33,315 nucleotides of DNA from Prolixibacteraceae bacterium. Lineage in GTDB: Bacteria; Bacteroidota; Bacteroidia; Bacteroidales; Prolixibacteraceae. How positions within the stretch are numbered: the first letter of the stretch is position 1; each line of letters begins with the position of its first letter. Of the stretch, positions 8,743-17,593 are shown piece after piece. The stretch is from assembly GCA_023251475.1 (NCBI GenBank), contig JAHEYS010000066.1:1-33315 (forward strand), given 5' to 3'. The notes below the pieces were generated by a model. That model was not told the DNA's origin. It saw only the letters and a program-made list of their open reading frames with translations, and did no database searches. The translations under genes were made by a program, and so were the position numbers.

Positions 8743-9537
8743 CTATTTAATTCTTTCCTCCAGTTCCTGAATTAATTTTTCGGCGTCACTTTTGACCTTA
8801 AAAGCTTTTGAAACCTCAAATGCATCTTTTATGGCTTTTTTATCAAAATCCTCAATCCAGAAAATATAGGTAGAGGTACCCTTGTAGATTGCTTTCATTT
8901 TTTTACCGCTGTTGACCGCAATAAGGGCGATGAGTGCATCGGCATGAGGGCCTGTATAGGTTATTCTTTCCCACATTACACCATTAAAATCGCCATGATG
9001 GTTGTTGAACTGATCGGTTGCAACCGAATCAGATTTGGCCGAAAATCCCTCCCCGACTATGCTGAAAGAGGTGTGGTTAAGCCACTGCGAGCCATAATAA
9101 TTGCTCAGCAGGGTAAGCTCACCCTTTTCGTTGAAATAAACCTGAATAAATGAACGTGTCCAGTTCTGGTCAATGGCCTGACGGTCATGTACATAGCTTG
9201 TATATTTATCAAATTCTCCTTTTTCGGCCCTGAATTCCCCAATCATTGAAGTGATGATTTTCTGAGCGGAGGCAAGGTTCCCGCGTAGGCGTGACAACCT
9301 GGCTTCATAGATTCCATTGCGGATTTCCTTTGCTTTCCCTGCCTCGGCACGGGCTTCCGGAAAAAGCCCTGAGATCGAATCGAGCAACAGCAGTGAATTT
9401 ACAGTATCTCCTGTGGCAAGAAGGGATTTGGCCATATTGATTTTTCCGGCAGCAAGCTCTGGCTGCGATGGGCCACAAGCCGATATCATCGCCAGGAGGA
9501 TGGCGATCCGGGTACCGATAGAGAATCTTAATTTCAT
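8743..9537 (-). CDS. Putative lipoprotein, function unknown
   Basis: 264 aa with a signal peptide ending in a lipobox, MISAC (Cys21), so it is probably anchored in the inner or outer membrane. Residues ~25-95 are helical and repeat-like (LLATGDTVNSLLLLDSI, RLRGNLASAQKIITSM), reminiscent of a TPR-type hairpin repeat. The rest (about 120-255) has alternating beta strands such as WTRSFIQVYFNEKGELTLLS and a short C-terminal helix. I recognise no named family. It stands alone between a bidirectional terminator and a tRNA cluster on the opposite strand. Confidence 0.7.
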   Translation of the reverse strand: MKLRFSIGTRIAILLAMISACGPSQPELAAGKINMAKSLLATGDTVNSLLLLDSISGLFPEARAEAGKAKEIRNGIYEARLSRLRGNLASAQKIITSMIGEFRAEKGEFDKYTSYVHDRQAIDQNWTRSFIQVYFNEKGELTLLSNYYGSQWLNHTSFSIVGEGFSAKSDSVATDQFNNHHGDFNGVMWERITYTGPHADALIALIAVNSGKKMKAIYKGTSTYIFWIEDFDKKAIKDAFEVSKAFKVKSDAEKLIQELEERIK

Positions 9538-9561
9538 TTTATCAGGTTTTGAATAATTACT

Positions 9562-9663
9562 TATGGGCGGTAAAGATATAAAAAAACAGATTTTAACCCG
9601 TTTTATCAGCGAAAAAACAGATAATATTGATTCATTGTCAGTGGATTATATTGATTTAAAATA
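9562..9663 (+). CDS. Possible 33-residue small ORF
   Basis: ATG to TAG, beginning MGGKDIKKQIL and ending VDYIDLK. It fills part of the gap between the divergently transcribed lipoprotein gene and the first tRNA-Glu. No homologue is recognised and no strong ribosome-binding site is visible; it may be chance. Confidence 0.2.
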
Positions 9664-9821
9664 GTGATATTTTTTTTAAGTTTGATCTTGTCATTCTGGG
9701 AAATAGTTCTTTTCTTTGCAACGCTAAAAAAGAAAAGGCAAAAAGCCTGTTTTTAGAGTTTAGTACAACAATTTTTTCGAAGAATCCGGGTTTAACCGGG
9801 TTGAAAAATGTTGGTTTTTTT

Positions 9822-9893
9822 GGTCTGTTCATCTAAGGGTTAGGATTCAAGATTTTCATTCTTGCCATAGGGGTTCGAATCCCCTACAGACTA
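9822..9893 (+). tRNA. tRNA-Glu (anticodon TTC), copy 1
   Basis: 72 nt with a complete cloverleaf. The acceptor stem is GGTCTGT/ACAGACT (one G-T pair), the anticodon stem is CAAGA/TCTTG with loop TTTTCAT, and the T arm is AGGGG-TTCGAAT-CCCCT. The discriminator is A and CCA is not encoded. Confidence 0.95.
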
Positions 9894-9991
9894 CAACCTT
9901 ATTATTATTTCAATATTAAATTGGAATATGCTGAAGGTTTTAAAAAATATATTACTTTTACGACCCCAATCAATGGGGAAATTATTCAGAT

Positions 9992-10063
9992 GGTCTGTTC
10001 ATCTAAGGGTTAGGATTCAAGATTTTCATTCTTGCCATAGGGGTTCGAATCCCCTACAGACTA
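9992..10063 (+). tRNA. tRNA-Glu (anticodon TTC), copy 2
   Basis: Identical over the full 72 nt to the copy 170 bp upstream; identity covers 76 bp including one flanking base before and three after. It lies 33 bp upstream of rpsT and may be cotranscribed with it. Confidence 0.95.
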
Positions 10064-10096
10064 CAAATTTTTAGAACAAAGAAATTTTTATAAGAA

Positions 10097-10348
10097 ATGG
10101 CAAACCATAAATCAGCTATTAAAAGAGCTAAGCAGAGTGAAGTTCGTCGTCTGCATAACAAGTACTATTCAAAAACAACCCGTAATGCGGTTCGTTTACT
10201 TCGTGAAACTACTGAGAAGGCGGCTGCTGCTGAGCTTTTTCCTAAAGTAGCCACTATGCTTGATAAACTTGCAAAGCAGAATGTAATTCACAAAAACAAG
10301 GCATCCAATCTGAAATCAAGTCTGGCGTTACACGTTAACAGCCTGTAG
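10097..10348 (+). CDS. rpsT: 30S ribosomal protein S20
   Basis: 83 aa, normal length. The N-terminus [18 protein letters not shown] and the C-terminal [13 protein letters not shown] are characteristic of bS20, which binds 16S rRNA in the small subunit body. It is lysine- and arginine-rich and all-helical. It follows the tRNA-Glu pair closely with no intervening terminator, and is itself followed by a hairpin terminator. Confidence 0.97.
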   Translation: MANHKSAIKRAKQSEVRRLHNKYYSKTTRNAVRLLRETTEKAAAAELFPKVATMLDKLAKQNVIHKNKASNLKSSLALHVNSL

Positions 10349-10372
10349 ATTAAAGATTTAAAATAATATTTG

Positions 10373-10404
10373 AAGCTCATCCTTAAACGGGTGGGCTTTT
10401 TTTG
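10373..10404 (+). terminator. Intrinsic terminator after rpsT
   Basis: The stem AAGCTCATCC/GGGTGGGCTT has two G-T pairs and a 6-base loop, and runs into a T-tract. The last bases overlap the -33 TTTG of the radC promoter. Confidence 0.75.
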
Positions 10405-10432
10405 TTATTCTCCATTTTATTTGGTAAATTTG
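10401..10432 (+). promoter_or_regulatory. Bacteroidota promoter (TTTG-N20-TAAATTTG) for radC
   Basis: TTTG at 10401-10404 and TAAATTTG at 10425-10432 are separated by 20 bp, an exact fit to the Bacteroidota -33/-7 pattern. Transcription would start near 10438, about 29 bases before the radC ATG. Confidence 0.65.
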
Positions 10433-10466
10433 TTTAAGGAGCTTACATTTAAAGAACCAATCGCAA

Positions 10467-11162
10467 ATGACCACCTATAGCAGGATGAATATCAAGGACT
10501 GGGCGCTTGAAGATCGCCCGCGCGAGAAGCTTTTATACCGAGGGATAGCTTCGCTTAGTGATGCAGAGCTTATTGCCATACTGATCGGGTCTGGAAATAG
10601 TGAGGAGACTGCCGTTGAGCTATCGCGCCGGATCATGGAGAAGGTTAAGAATAACCTCAATGAACTCGGCAAGCTCAATGTCGAGAACCTGAAGTCTTTT
10701 AAAGGGATAGGGGATGCAAAAGCGATCTCAATTATTGCCGCAATGGAGCTTGGCCGCCGAAGAAACCACTCCTCCGCGCTGGTGATGAATAAAATTAACG
10801 GAAGCAATTATGTCGCCGGATTTCTCCGGCCGATGATTGGCGATCTTCCGCACGAAGAGTTCTGGGCACTGTTTCTGAACAGGCAAAATAAAGTGATCCA
10901 TACCCAGAAACTCAGTCAGGGCGGTCTGACAGGTACGGTAATAGATGTTCGTCTTGTGCTGAAGATGGCGATCGAAAAACATGCAGTATCCCTTATTTTT
11001 GCCCATAATCACCCATCCGGAAACCTCGAAGCAAGTGATGCCGACCGGAAAATAACCCGTCAATTAAAGGAGGCCGGTCTCATTCTGGATATTCCGCTGC
11101 TCGATCACCTGATTATTACCCAGGGAGGGTATTTTAGTTTTGCAGACGAGGGAATGTTATAA
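10467..11162 (+). CDS. radC: RadC family (UPF0758/JAMM-fold) protein
   Basis: 231 aa. The N-terminal ~70 residues carry the helix-hairpin-helix-like region (RPREKLLYRG, SDAELIAILIGSG, FKGIGDAKA). The C-terminal MPN/JAB domain has the metal-binding signature FAHNHPSGNLEASDAD (HxH then D). Despite the historic name, a DNA repair role is not established; the fold suggests a metalloprotease or nuclease-like activity. The ATG at 10467 fits the predicted transcript start, though an ATG six codons later (10485) is also possible. Confidence 0.92.
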   Translation: MTTYSRMNIKDWALEDRPREKLLYRGIASLSDAELIAILIGSGNSEETAVELSRRIMEKVKNNLNELGKLNVENLKSFKGIGDAKAISIIAAMELGRRRNHSSALVMNKINGSNYVAGFLRPMIGDLPHEEFWALFLNRQNKVIHTQKLSQGGLTGTVIDVRLVLKMAIEKHAVSLIFAHNHPSGNLEASDADRKITRQLKEAGLILDIPLLDHLIITQGGYFSFADEGML

Positions 11163-11194
11163 TTTATTTTTTTATTTTTGGGCAAAAATTTTTC

Positions 11195-11881
11195 ATGATA
11201 CACTTACTGGGTCAGGATAACTCTTTATTCAACCAATTTATTGCCGAAATCAGAGACGAACAAATACAGAAAGATCCCCTCAGGTTCAGAAGAAATCTTG
11301 AGCGTGTGGGTGAGATTTTTGCTTATGAAATCAGTAAAAAGTTGGTTTACAAAACCAAAGAGATCACCACTCCGCTTGGGGTAGCCAGGATCCCGATGGT
11401 TGATCAGCAACCTGTTTTGGCGACTATTCTTCGGGCAGGCCTTCCACTTCACCAGGGCCTTTTGAACTACTTCGATAAAGCAGAGAACTGTTTTATCAGT
11501 GCCTATCGTAAATACGGGCCCGACGGCGAATTTCATATCGAATTTGAATACATCGCATCTCCGCTGTTGGATAATAAGGTGGTTATCATGGTCGACCCCA
11601 TGCTGGCTACGGGTTCGTCAATGGAGATAGCTTACCATGCATTGCTCGAAAAAGGGGAGCCCAGTCATGTTCACCTGGTTTGTGTGATCGCCAGTAAGCA
11701 GGGGATTGACCATGTCATGAAAATGCTTCCCAACGACAAGATAACCCTTTGGGTTGGCGCAATTGATCCGGAGATGACCCCGAATTCCTATATTGTTCCG
11801 GGATTGGGTGATGCAGGTGACCTGGCTTTCGGAGAGAAAATGGACTCAAAAGAGACCGTGGTTCATCCCCATTTCTTATAA
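11195..11881 (+). CDS. upp: Uracil phosphoribosyltransferase
   Basis: 228 aa. It converts uracil and PRPP to UMP in pyrimidine salvage. The PRPP-binding loop VDPMLATGSS is at residues 133-142. ILRAGLPLHQG and the C-terminal uracil site with YIVPGLGDAGDLAFG are typical of Upp. A TATTTTTG box at 11173-11180 could serve as a -7 element but would leave only a very short leader. The 3' end overlaps the convergent folK gene by 6 bp. Confidence 0.95.
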   Translation: MIHLLGQDNSLFNQFIAEIRDEQIQKDPLRFRRNLERVGEIFAYEISKKLVYKTKEITTPLGVARIPMVDQQPVLATILRAGLPLHQGLLNYFDKAENCFISAYRKYGPDGEFHIEFEYIASPLLDNKVVIMVDPMLATGSSMEIAYHALLEKGEPSHVHLVCVIASKQGIDHVMKMLPNDKITLWVGAIDPEMTPNSYIVPGLGDAGDLAFGEKMDSKETVVHPHFL

Positions 11882-12355
11882 ACGATCTACACGCAGTGGG
11901 TCAGTACAGTTTTTAAGCATTTCCCAGACTGTCATCCCTGTGTGTGGATGACGTTTTTGGGGAGCAATCTCATTTAATGGTACCAGGACAAATTTTCGCT
12001 CCGCCAATCTGGGGTGAGGCAAGGTAAGTTCAGGGGTATTGATTTGGAGATCGTCATAAAAAATCAGATCGATATCCATCGTTCTTGCCTCGTAATTGAC
12101 TCCTTTATTGGTGCGCCCAAGATCTCTTTCAATTGCCTGAGTTTGAAGGAGTAACTGCTGTGGCTCGAGTATGGCAGATACAATAATTGCCTGATTCCAG
12201 AACAGTTCCGATTCGAATCCCCACGATTCGGTGACATAAACAGATGACAGTTTAGTGATCTTCCCAATTCTTTCACCAATCAGTTTTCTTGTTTTGTTAA
12301 ATAATTTAGACTTATCTCCCACATTACCACCTAAAAGGATAAAAACTTCGGCCAT
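11876..12355 (-). CDS. folK: 2-amino-4-hydroxy-6-hydroxymethyldihydropteridine pyrophosphokinase
   Basis: 159 aa, the normal HPPK length. It transfers pyrophosphate from ATP to 6-hydroxymethyl-dihydropterin in folate synthesis. Diagnostic motifs are LLGGNVGDK near the N-terminus, the loop YEARTMDIDLIFYDD with the Mg2+-binding Asp pair, and LPHPRLAERKFVLVPL near the end. It is divergent from sppA and overlaps the end of upp by 6 bp. Confidence 0.96.
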   Translation of the reverse strand: MAEVFILLGGNVGDKSKLFNKTRKLIGERIGKITKLSSVYVTESWGFESELFWNQAIIVSAILEPQQLLLQTQAIERDLGRTNKGVNYEARTMDIDLIFYDDLQINTPELTLPHPRLAERKFVLVPLNEIAPQKRHPHTGMTVWEMLKNCTDPLRVDRL

Positions 12356-12395
12356 TATTTCTAAATTTGCGTAATTTTTCGCAACAATAATACTG

Positions 12396-12420
12396 ATAAT
12401 TCAGAAATAATCTGAATTAT
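12396..12420. promoter_or_regulatory. Inverted repeat in the folK/sppA divergent region
   Basis: Perfect 9-bp arms ATAATTCAG/CTGAATTAT are separated by AAATAAT. It sits between the divergent starts of folK (12355) and sppA (12447), downstream of a possible + strand -7 box TAAATTTG at 12362-12369. It could be an operator for a dimeric regulator or a leader hairpin. Confidence 0.35.
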
Positions 12421-12446
12421 TCCTTTGTATCAAATAGATATCTTAT

Positions 12447-14225
12447 ATGAAAATCTTCTGGAAAGCTTTTTTTGCATCACTTCTTGCCATCATCATTGCA
12501 GGGTTTCTTTTGATTGTAATCCTTATCGGGATTATATCTGCTGTAACCTCCTTTAAGGATCAGTCCATTACGTTGAAGAGCCAGTCGATGCTGCTGTTAA
12601 AGCTTGACGGCAGGATTGTCGAACGCAAATCCAACAATCCGTTTGAGGACATTGAACTTCCTGGTATTAAAATGTCAAATACAACAGGATTAAATCAGAT
12701 CCTGGGATGTATTGAAAAGGCAAAAACCGACGACCGGATTAAGGGGATCTACCTTGAACTCTCCGAAATTAATTCCGGTTATGCAACGGTTGAAGAGATC
12801 CGGAATGCCCTTAAGGATTTCAAAACTTCGGGAAAGTTTATCTATACCTATGCCGATATGATTTCTCAAAAGGCCTATTATCTTGCCACAGTATCTGACA
12901 GCTTAATCCTGAATCCGGTGGGGATGTTTGATTTTCGCGGACTGAATGCCGAACACACATTTTTTAAAAAGGCGCTTGACAAATTCGGGATTGAAATGCA
13001 GGTGGTTCGCGGGAAAAACAACAAGTTCAAATCGGCTGTTGAGCCTTACCTGTTTGATAAAATGAGCGATGCTAACCGGGAACAGACCACTGTTTATCTT
13101 AAAAGCATATGGAACCATCTTTTGAAAGGTATTTCTGAACAGCGGGCGATTCCGATAGATAGCCTGACCAGCTATGCAAACCAGGTGATGACATTTCAGA
13201 AAGCGGATAAAGCATTGAAATATAAGTTTTTCGATAATTTAAAGTACAAGGATCAGGTATTAACCGATTTAAGAAAGCTCACCGGCCTTGGCGAAAATGA
13301 GGAGATCCCGGTCGTTTCGGTTACCGACTATGATAAAGTTCCCAAAACCATTGAGGCTGGCGGATTAGCCAAATACCGGATCGCCATTGTTTATGCCGAG
13401 GGTGAGATCGATACCCAAACAGATGGCGCCTACCAGATTGATTCGAAAGAGGTTTCAAAAGGCATTCGGGAGGCCCGCACTGATTCTGCAGTAAAGGCGA
13501 TTGTAATCAGGGTGAATTCACCTGGTGGATCAGCATTCGGTTCCGAAGTTATCTGGCGCGAGGTGATTCTGGCTCAAAAAGTCAAACCGGTAGTGGTGTC
13601 GATGGGTGATTATGCCGCATCCGGAGGATATTATATCGCGTGCGGTGCAGATGCCATACTGGCCAGTCAAACCACAATTACCGGATCGATCGGTGTATTT
13701 GGTACGATACCTAATCTCAGCGGATTACTTACAGATAAGATCGGAATTACTTTCGATAATGTTTCTACCAATGATCATTCCGATATGCCTTCAATGACGC
13801 GTAAAATGACCCCGTTTGAAAAGGATCTGATGCAAACCTATGTTGAGTCTACCTATGCCACCTTTATATCACATGTGGCGGATGGTCGTAAGAAAACAAC
13901 TACTGCAGTTGATTCGATCGGTCAGGGACGTGTGTGGAGCGGCGAAAATGGAAAATTTAACGGGCTGGTTGACGAATTTGGTGGTCTGAATGACGCCGTG
14001 AAACTGGCTGCAGCCAAAGCTAAACTCACCCATTACAGGATTAAGGAACTTCCAAAACAAAAAGATACATTTGAAGAACTGATGAAGAGTTTCTCGACGA
14101 AGTTGCAAAACAGCATCTTACAGTCAAAACTGGGTGAGTCATATCATTTGTGGGAAAAATTTTCGCGCGAAGCACGGGCAAACGGTATTTATGCCAGAAT
14201 GCCTTATGATCTGGAAATTAATTAG
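12447..14225 (+). CDS. sppA: Signal peptide peptidase SppA, 67K type
   Basis: 592 aa with one N-terminal membrane anchor (about residues 7-32) and two tandem S49 peptidase-like halves, the long form as in E. coli SppA. The C-terminal half has the nucleophile motif GDYAASGGYYIA (Ser392) and RVNSPGGSA. The general-base lysine is supplied by the N-terminal half, probably Lys142 in ISQKAYYLAT. It degrades leftover signal peptides in the inner membrane. It starts an apparent operon with lpxK, punA and a DUF4403 gene, an order familiar from other Bacteroidota. Confidence 0.94.
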   Translation: MKIFWKAFFASLLAIIIAGFLLIVILIGIISAVTSFKDQSITLKSQSMLLLKLDGRIVERKSNNPFEDIELPGIKMSNTTGLNQILGCIEKAKTDDRIKGIYLELSEINSGYATVEEIRNALKDFKTSGKFIYTYADMISQKAYYLATVSDSLILNPVGMFDFRGLNAEHTFFKKALDKFGIEMQVVRGKNNKFKSAVEPYLFDKMSDANREQTTVYLKSIWNHLLKGISEQRAIPIDSLTSYANQVMTFQKADKALKYKFFDNLKYKDQVLTDLRKLTGLGENEEIPVVSVTDYDKVPKTIEAGGLAKYRIAIVYAEGEIDTQTDGAYQIDSKEVSKGIREARTDSAVKAIVIRVNSPGGSAFGSEVIWREVILAQKVKPVVVSMGDYAASGGYYIACGADAILASQTTITGSIGVFGTIPNLSGLLTDKIGITFDNVSTNDHSDMPSMTRKMTPFEKDLMQTYVESTYATFISHVADGRKKTTTAVDSIGQGRVWSGENGKFNGLVDEFGGLNDAVKLAAAKAKLTHYRIKELPKQKDTFEELMKSFSTKLQNSILQSKLGESYHLWEKFSREARANGIYARMPYDLEIN

Positions 14226-14240
14226 TTATATTAATTCAAT

Positions 14241-15335
14241 GTGAAGTATCTTTTTCTGAAATTACTGTCTTTTATTTATGGCATGGTGGCAGGCCTGAGG
14301 AATGAGCTGTTTAATCTTAGATTGCTCTCATCTCAGGAATTTGATCTGCCGGTAATTTCTATTGGAAATATCACCGTTGGTGGGACAGGGAAAACTCCCC
14401 ATACTGAGTATATCGCTGAGTTATTGAAAACAAATTTCAGGGTCGCTGTTTTAAGTCGTGGCTATAAAAGAAAGACCAGGGGATTTTATCTGGTCGAAAC
14501 AACCTCCAGGGTTCGTCAGGTGGGAGATGAACCTTTACAGATGAAACTGAAATTTAACGAATTAACCGTGGCGGTGGACGGCAATCGTGTGAGAGGGATA
14601 AAACGCCTGATCGCAATGGCGGTTAAACCGGGTGTGATCCTGCTGGATGATGCTTTTCAACACCAGTATGTTACACCGGGGATCAATATCCTTTTAACCG
14701 ATTACAGCCGGTTAATCACCAAAGATTCCCTTTTACCCTATGGCCGCCTGCGTGAATCGGCATCCAACAAGTCAAGGGCAACCATAATCATCGTCACAAA
14801 GTGCCCGGCTGAGATCAAACCAATTGATGAACGGATTATTACAAAAGAACTTGAAATCAGACCTTATCAAAATCTTTACTTTTCAAGGATTAATTATGGA
14901 TCGTTGCTTCCGGTCTTTCCTGACGATGTTCCAGCGCAATCGGTTGAGCTAGAGGAAGGGTTTGGTGTTTTACTGGTCACCGGAATTGCCAATCCCTCAC
15001 CGTTGAAAGAGCACATCAAGCTCGGAACACATGATATACAGGAAATGAATTTTCCCGACCATCATCAGTTCAATACCAAGGATATCGACCGTATCGCTGC
15101 GAAATTCAATACAATCACCAGGAAGCGGAAAATTATCATAACCACTGAGAAAGATATGGTAAGATTTCGTGACAGTGGAAATGTTCCTGAAACCATCCGT
15201 CAAAATTTATATTTTATTCCTGTAAAGATCAGTTTTCTGAATAATGCCGGGAAAGAATTTGACCGAAAAATACTTAGTTATGTTAGAGAAAATAAAAGCA
15301 ACTTCAACCTTTATTCAAAAAGCAACAGGATTTAA
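14241..15335 (+). CDS. lpxK: Tetraacyldisaccharide 4'-kinase
   Basis: 364 aa with a GTG start 15 bp after sppA. It phosphorylates the 4' position of the lipid A disaccharide at the inner membrane. The Walker A-type motif GNITVGGTGKTPHTEY places GGTGKT at residues 47-52. Other family landmarks are VLSRGYKR, VGDEPLQM, LLDDAFQHQYV and the later TTEKDMVRF. The N-terminal hydrophobic segment fits membrane association. The last ~18 codons overlap the start of punA. An ATG at 14240 is out of frame, so GTG is the sensible start. Confidence 0.94.
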   Translation: MKYLFLKLLSFIYGMVAGLRNELFNLRLLSSQEFDLPVISIGNITVGGTGKTPHTEYIAELLKTNFRVAVLSRGYKRKTRGFYLVETTSRVRQVGDEPLQMKLKFNELTVAVDGNRVRGIKRLIAMAVKPGVILLDDAFQHQYVTPGINILLTDYSRLITKDSLLPYGRLRESASNKSRATIIIVTKCPAEIKPIDERIITKELEIRPYQNLYFSRINYGSLLPVFPDDVPAQSVELEEGFGVLLVTGIANPSPLKEHIKLGTHDIQEMNFPDHHQFNTKDIDRIAAKFNTITRKRKIIITTEKDMVRFRDSGNVPETIRQNLYFIPVKISFLNNAGKEFDRKILSYVRENKSNFNLYSKSNRI

Positions 15336-16092
15336 CGCCGAATCCGGTATTATTCTTGGAACCGGTCTGGGCGGCCTGGTGAATGAAATTGAGATCATTC
15401 AAACCATTAAATACAGTGATATTCCCAATTTCCCGGTTTCCACCGTGGATGGACATAAGGGACAGCTTATCTTTGGTAAGCTGGGAGGAAAAAATATTAT
15501 GGCCATGCAGGGGAGATTTCATTTCTATGAAGGGTATGATATGAACGCGGTTACCTTTCCTGTCAGGGTAATGAAAAGCCTGGGTATTAAGACATTGTTT
15601 GTTTCAAACGCAAGCGGTGGTCTCAATCCTGACTTTAAGGTCGGAGATGTGATGATGATCGTTGATCACATTAACATGTTTGGTACAAATCCACTTATGG
15701 GTCCTAATTTAACCGAACTTGGAATCCGCTTTCCCGATATGAGCCAGGCCTACGATCTTCATCTGAGAAATCTTGCCCGTAAAATTGCCCTGAAAAACCG
15801 GATCGATCTTAAGGAAGGTGTTTATGTCGGCGTTCCGGGTCCCACCTTTGAAACTCCTGCCGAGTATAAAATGTTCAGGATTTTAGGTGGTGATGCCATC
15901 GGAATGTCAACAGTGCCCGAAGTAATTGTCGCCCGTCACATGGGAATGTCGGTTTTCGGAATCTCCATTATTACAGATAGCGGAGTTCCAGGTGAGATCG
16001 TTGAAATCTCACATGAGGAGGTTCAGGAGGTCGCTATGAATGCCGAACCCAAGATGAGTTTGATAATCAGAGAATTAATATCCTATCTGTAA
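15280..16092 (+). CDS. punA: Purine-nucleoside phosphorylase
   Basis: 270 aa from the ATG at 15280 (MLEKIKATSTFIQ). Trimeric PNP family, cleaving guanosine/inosine-type nucleosides with phosphate in purine salvage. Motifs are GIILGTGLGGL (phosphate loop), MQGRFHFYEGYD, SNASGGLNPDFKVGD and the purine-site segment GPTFETPAEY. The frame stays open to an ATG at 15244, but the shorter start matches the usual family N-terminus. It overlaps the 3' end of lpxK by 56 bp, implying translational coupling. Confidence 0.94.
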   Translation: MLEKIKATSTFIQKATGFNAESGIILGTGLGGLVNEIEIIQTIKYSDIPNFPVSTVDGHKGQLIFGKLGGKNIMAMQGRFHFYEGYDMNAVTFPVRVMKSLGIKTLFVSNASGGLNPDFKVGDVMMIVDHINMFGTNPLMGPNLTELGIRFPDMSQAYDLHLRNLARKIALKNRIDLKEGVYVGVPGPTFETPAEYKMFRILGGDAIGMSTVPEVIVARHMGMSVFGISIITDSGVPGEIVEISHEEVQEVAMNAEPKMSLIIRELISYL

Positions 16093-16117
16093 GGATTGGT
16101 TTATCACAAAGCGTGTT

Positions 16118-17542
16118 ATGTCAGTTCCTAAAGTTGCGGTAATTTCCCTTTTCGTTTTTGGATCTGTTATCCTGCTGATGAGATGCAATGTTATCAGACC
16201 GGCCATGCCGGTTGAAAGCTATAAGTCCATCCATCAGAAACCTCAGACCTCCATGATTAATTTATATGCCGATCTTGAAGTAGTAAAGTTGGAGCGGCTT
16301 ATAAATGAGCATCTTGACAGTGTATTGTACCAGGATACCAGTTTCACGGACAATAATAATGACAACCTGAAGGTGAAGGCGCTGAAAGGTGGCGCCGTTA
16401 AATTAAGTTTTGAAAATGATGAGTTGAAATGGGAGTTGCCTGCCCGTGTCTCTTTTCAGAAAGGGTTGAAGCTATTCGGATATGCTATTCCGTTGGTTGA
16501 TTCATGGGAATATACCGGACAAATCAGGCTTCGCTATAAATCAAAATTGACGGTCAATCATGACTGGAGCATTAAAACCAACACGGTTGCAGATGGTTTT
16601 GTATGGACTAAAAAGCCGGCAGTCAGGATTGGAAAGGTGGATATACCTGTCACCATTGTTGCAAACCTCCTTTTACCTGCTTTTCTTCAGACATTCTCCC
16701 AACAAATCGATGAACTGGTGGCGGCTAATTTTGATTTCAGAACCTATGCAGAGAAGGGATGGAATATGTTGTTCGACCCTTTTAAAATTCCGGGGGGTTA
16801 TGATGCGTGGTTGTCGGTGACCCCCTATTCTGTGGCGATTGTTCCGGTGCAGGGGTCGGAAGGGCATATCAGGCTTGGTGCGGCTATCACTTCCGATGTG
16901 GTTTGTTTACTGGATAATGTCCCCCCTTCAGGAAAAGTATCCGCCTTACCGGGTGTTCAGCAATTAAAACAACCCAGCGACACTTTTAAGATTAACCTTC
17001 TCACCGATATTCCCTATTCAACGATCAACAGGAAGATAAAGGAGCAGCTGGGAGATTCCACCTTTGTATTTGGAAGCCGGCGAATCAGGTTCGAAACATT
17101 CCGCGTATACGGAACGAACGAAAAGATGGCGGTGGAAACAAGGGTATCAGGAAGCATTAAAGGACTCCTTTATCTGACAGGTGTTCCATATTTTCACGCC
17201 GAGGATACCACTTTCCGCATTAAAGATCTGAAATTCGATTTCAAAACCCGTAATCTGGTGATGAAGTCCGCAAAATGGCTTTTTAATGGTAAAATTGAAC
17301 GGATGATCACCCGGTCGGTTGCTATCCCTTTCAGTTCGAATATTTCGGAAATTGAACAACAAACAACCAGGCTTTTCAATCATTATCCTTTGGGTTATGG
17401 ATTTGAACTGAATGGAAAACTGGCCCGGTTAACCGTCTCTGACATATATCTTAGTCCCGAATCGGTGAAAGCCAATGTTGTCTTTTCAGGGAATCTCGCC
17501 CTGGGATTAGGCGACACAAACCCCCCTGGCCCTTTGAGGTAA
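16118..17542 (+). CDS. DUF4403 family protein, probable lipoprotein
   Basis: 474 aa. An N-terminal hydrophobic stretch ends at a lipobox-like LLMRC (Cys23), so it is probably membrane-anchored in the periplasm. The body has the alternating-strand organisation of DUF4403: LEVVKLERLINEHLD near the start, then LKLFGYAIPLVDSWEYTGQI, and a second related half with SKLTV/DTFKINLLTDIPYST. DUF4403 looks like a lipid-binding tubular (TULIP-like) fold, which would fit a lipid-handling role, but function is not established. It is the last gene of the sppA operon, 25 bp after punA, and converges on mltD. Confidence 0.78.
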   Translation: MSVPKVAVISLFVFGSVILLMRCNVIRPAMPVESYKSIHQKPQTSMINLYADLEVVKLERLINEHLDSVLYQDTSFTDNNNDNLKVKALKGGAVKLSFENDELKWELPARVSFQKGLKLFGYAIPLVDSWEYTGQIRLRYKSKLTVNHDWSIKTNTVADGFVWTKKPAVRIGKVDIPVTIVANLLLPAFLQTFSQQIDELVAANFDFRTYAEKGWNMLFDPFKIPGGYDAWLSVTPYSVAIVPVQGSEGHIRLGAAITSDVVCLLDNVPPSGKVSALPGVQQLKQPSDTFKINLLTDIPYSTINRKIKEQLGDSTFVFGSRRIRFETFRVYGTNEKMAVETRVSGSIKGLLYLTGVPYFHAEDTTFRIKDLKFDFKTRNLVMKSAKWLFNGKIERMITRSVAIPFSSNISEIEQQTTRLFNHYPLGYGFELNGKLARLTVSDIYLSPESVKANVVFSGNLALGLGDTNPPGPLR

Positions 17543-17593
17543 CGGCCGGTTCGTACAGAAATTCGGAACAAGATGAGTGCGGGTGTTTCTACA

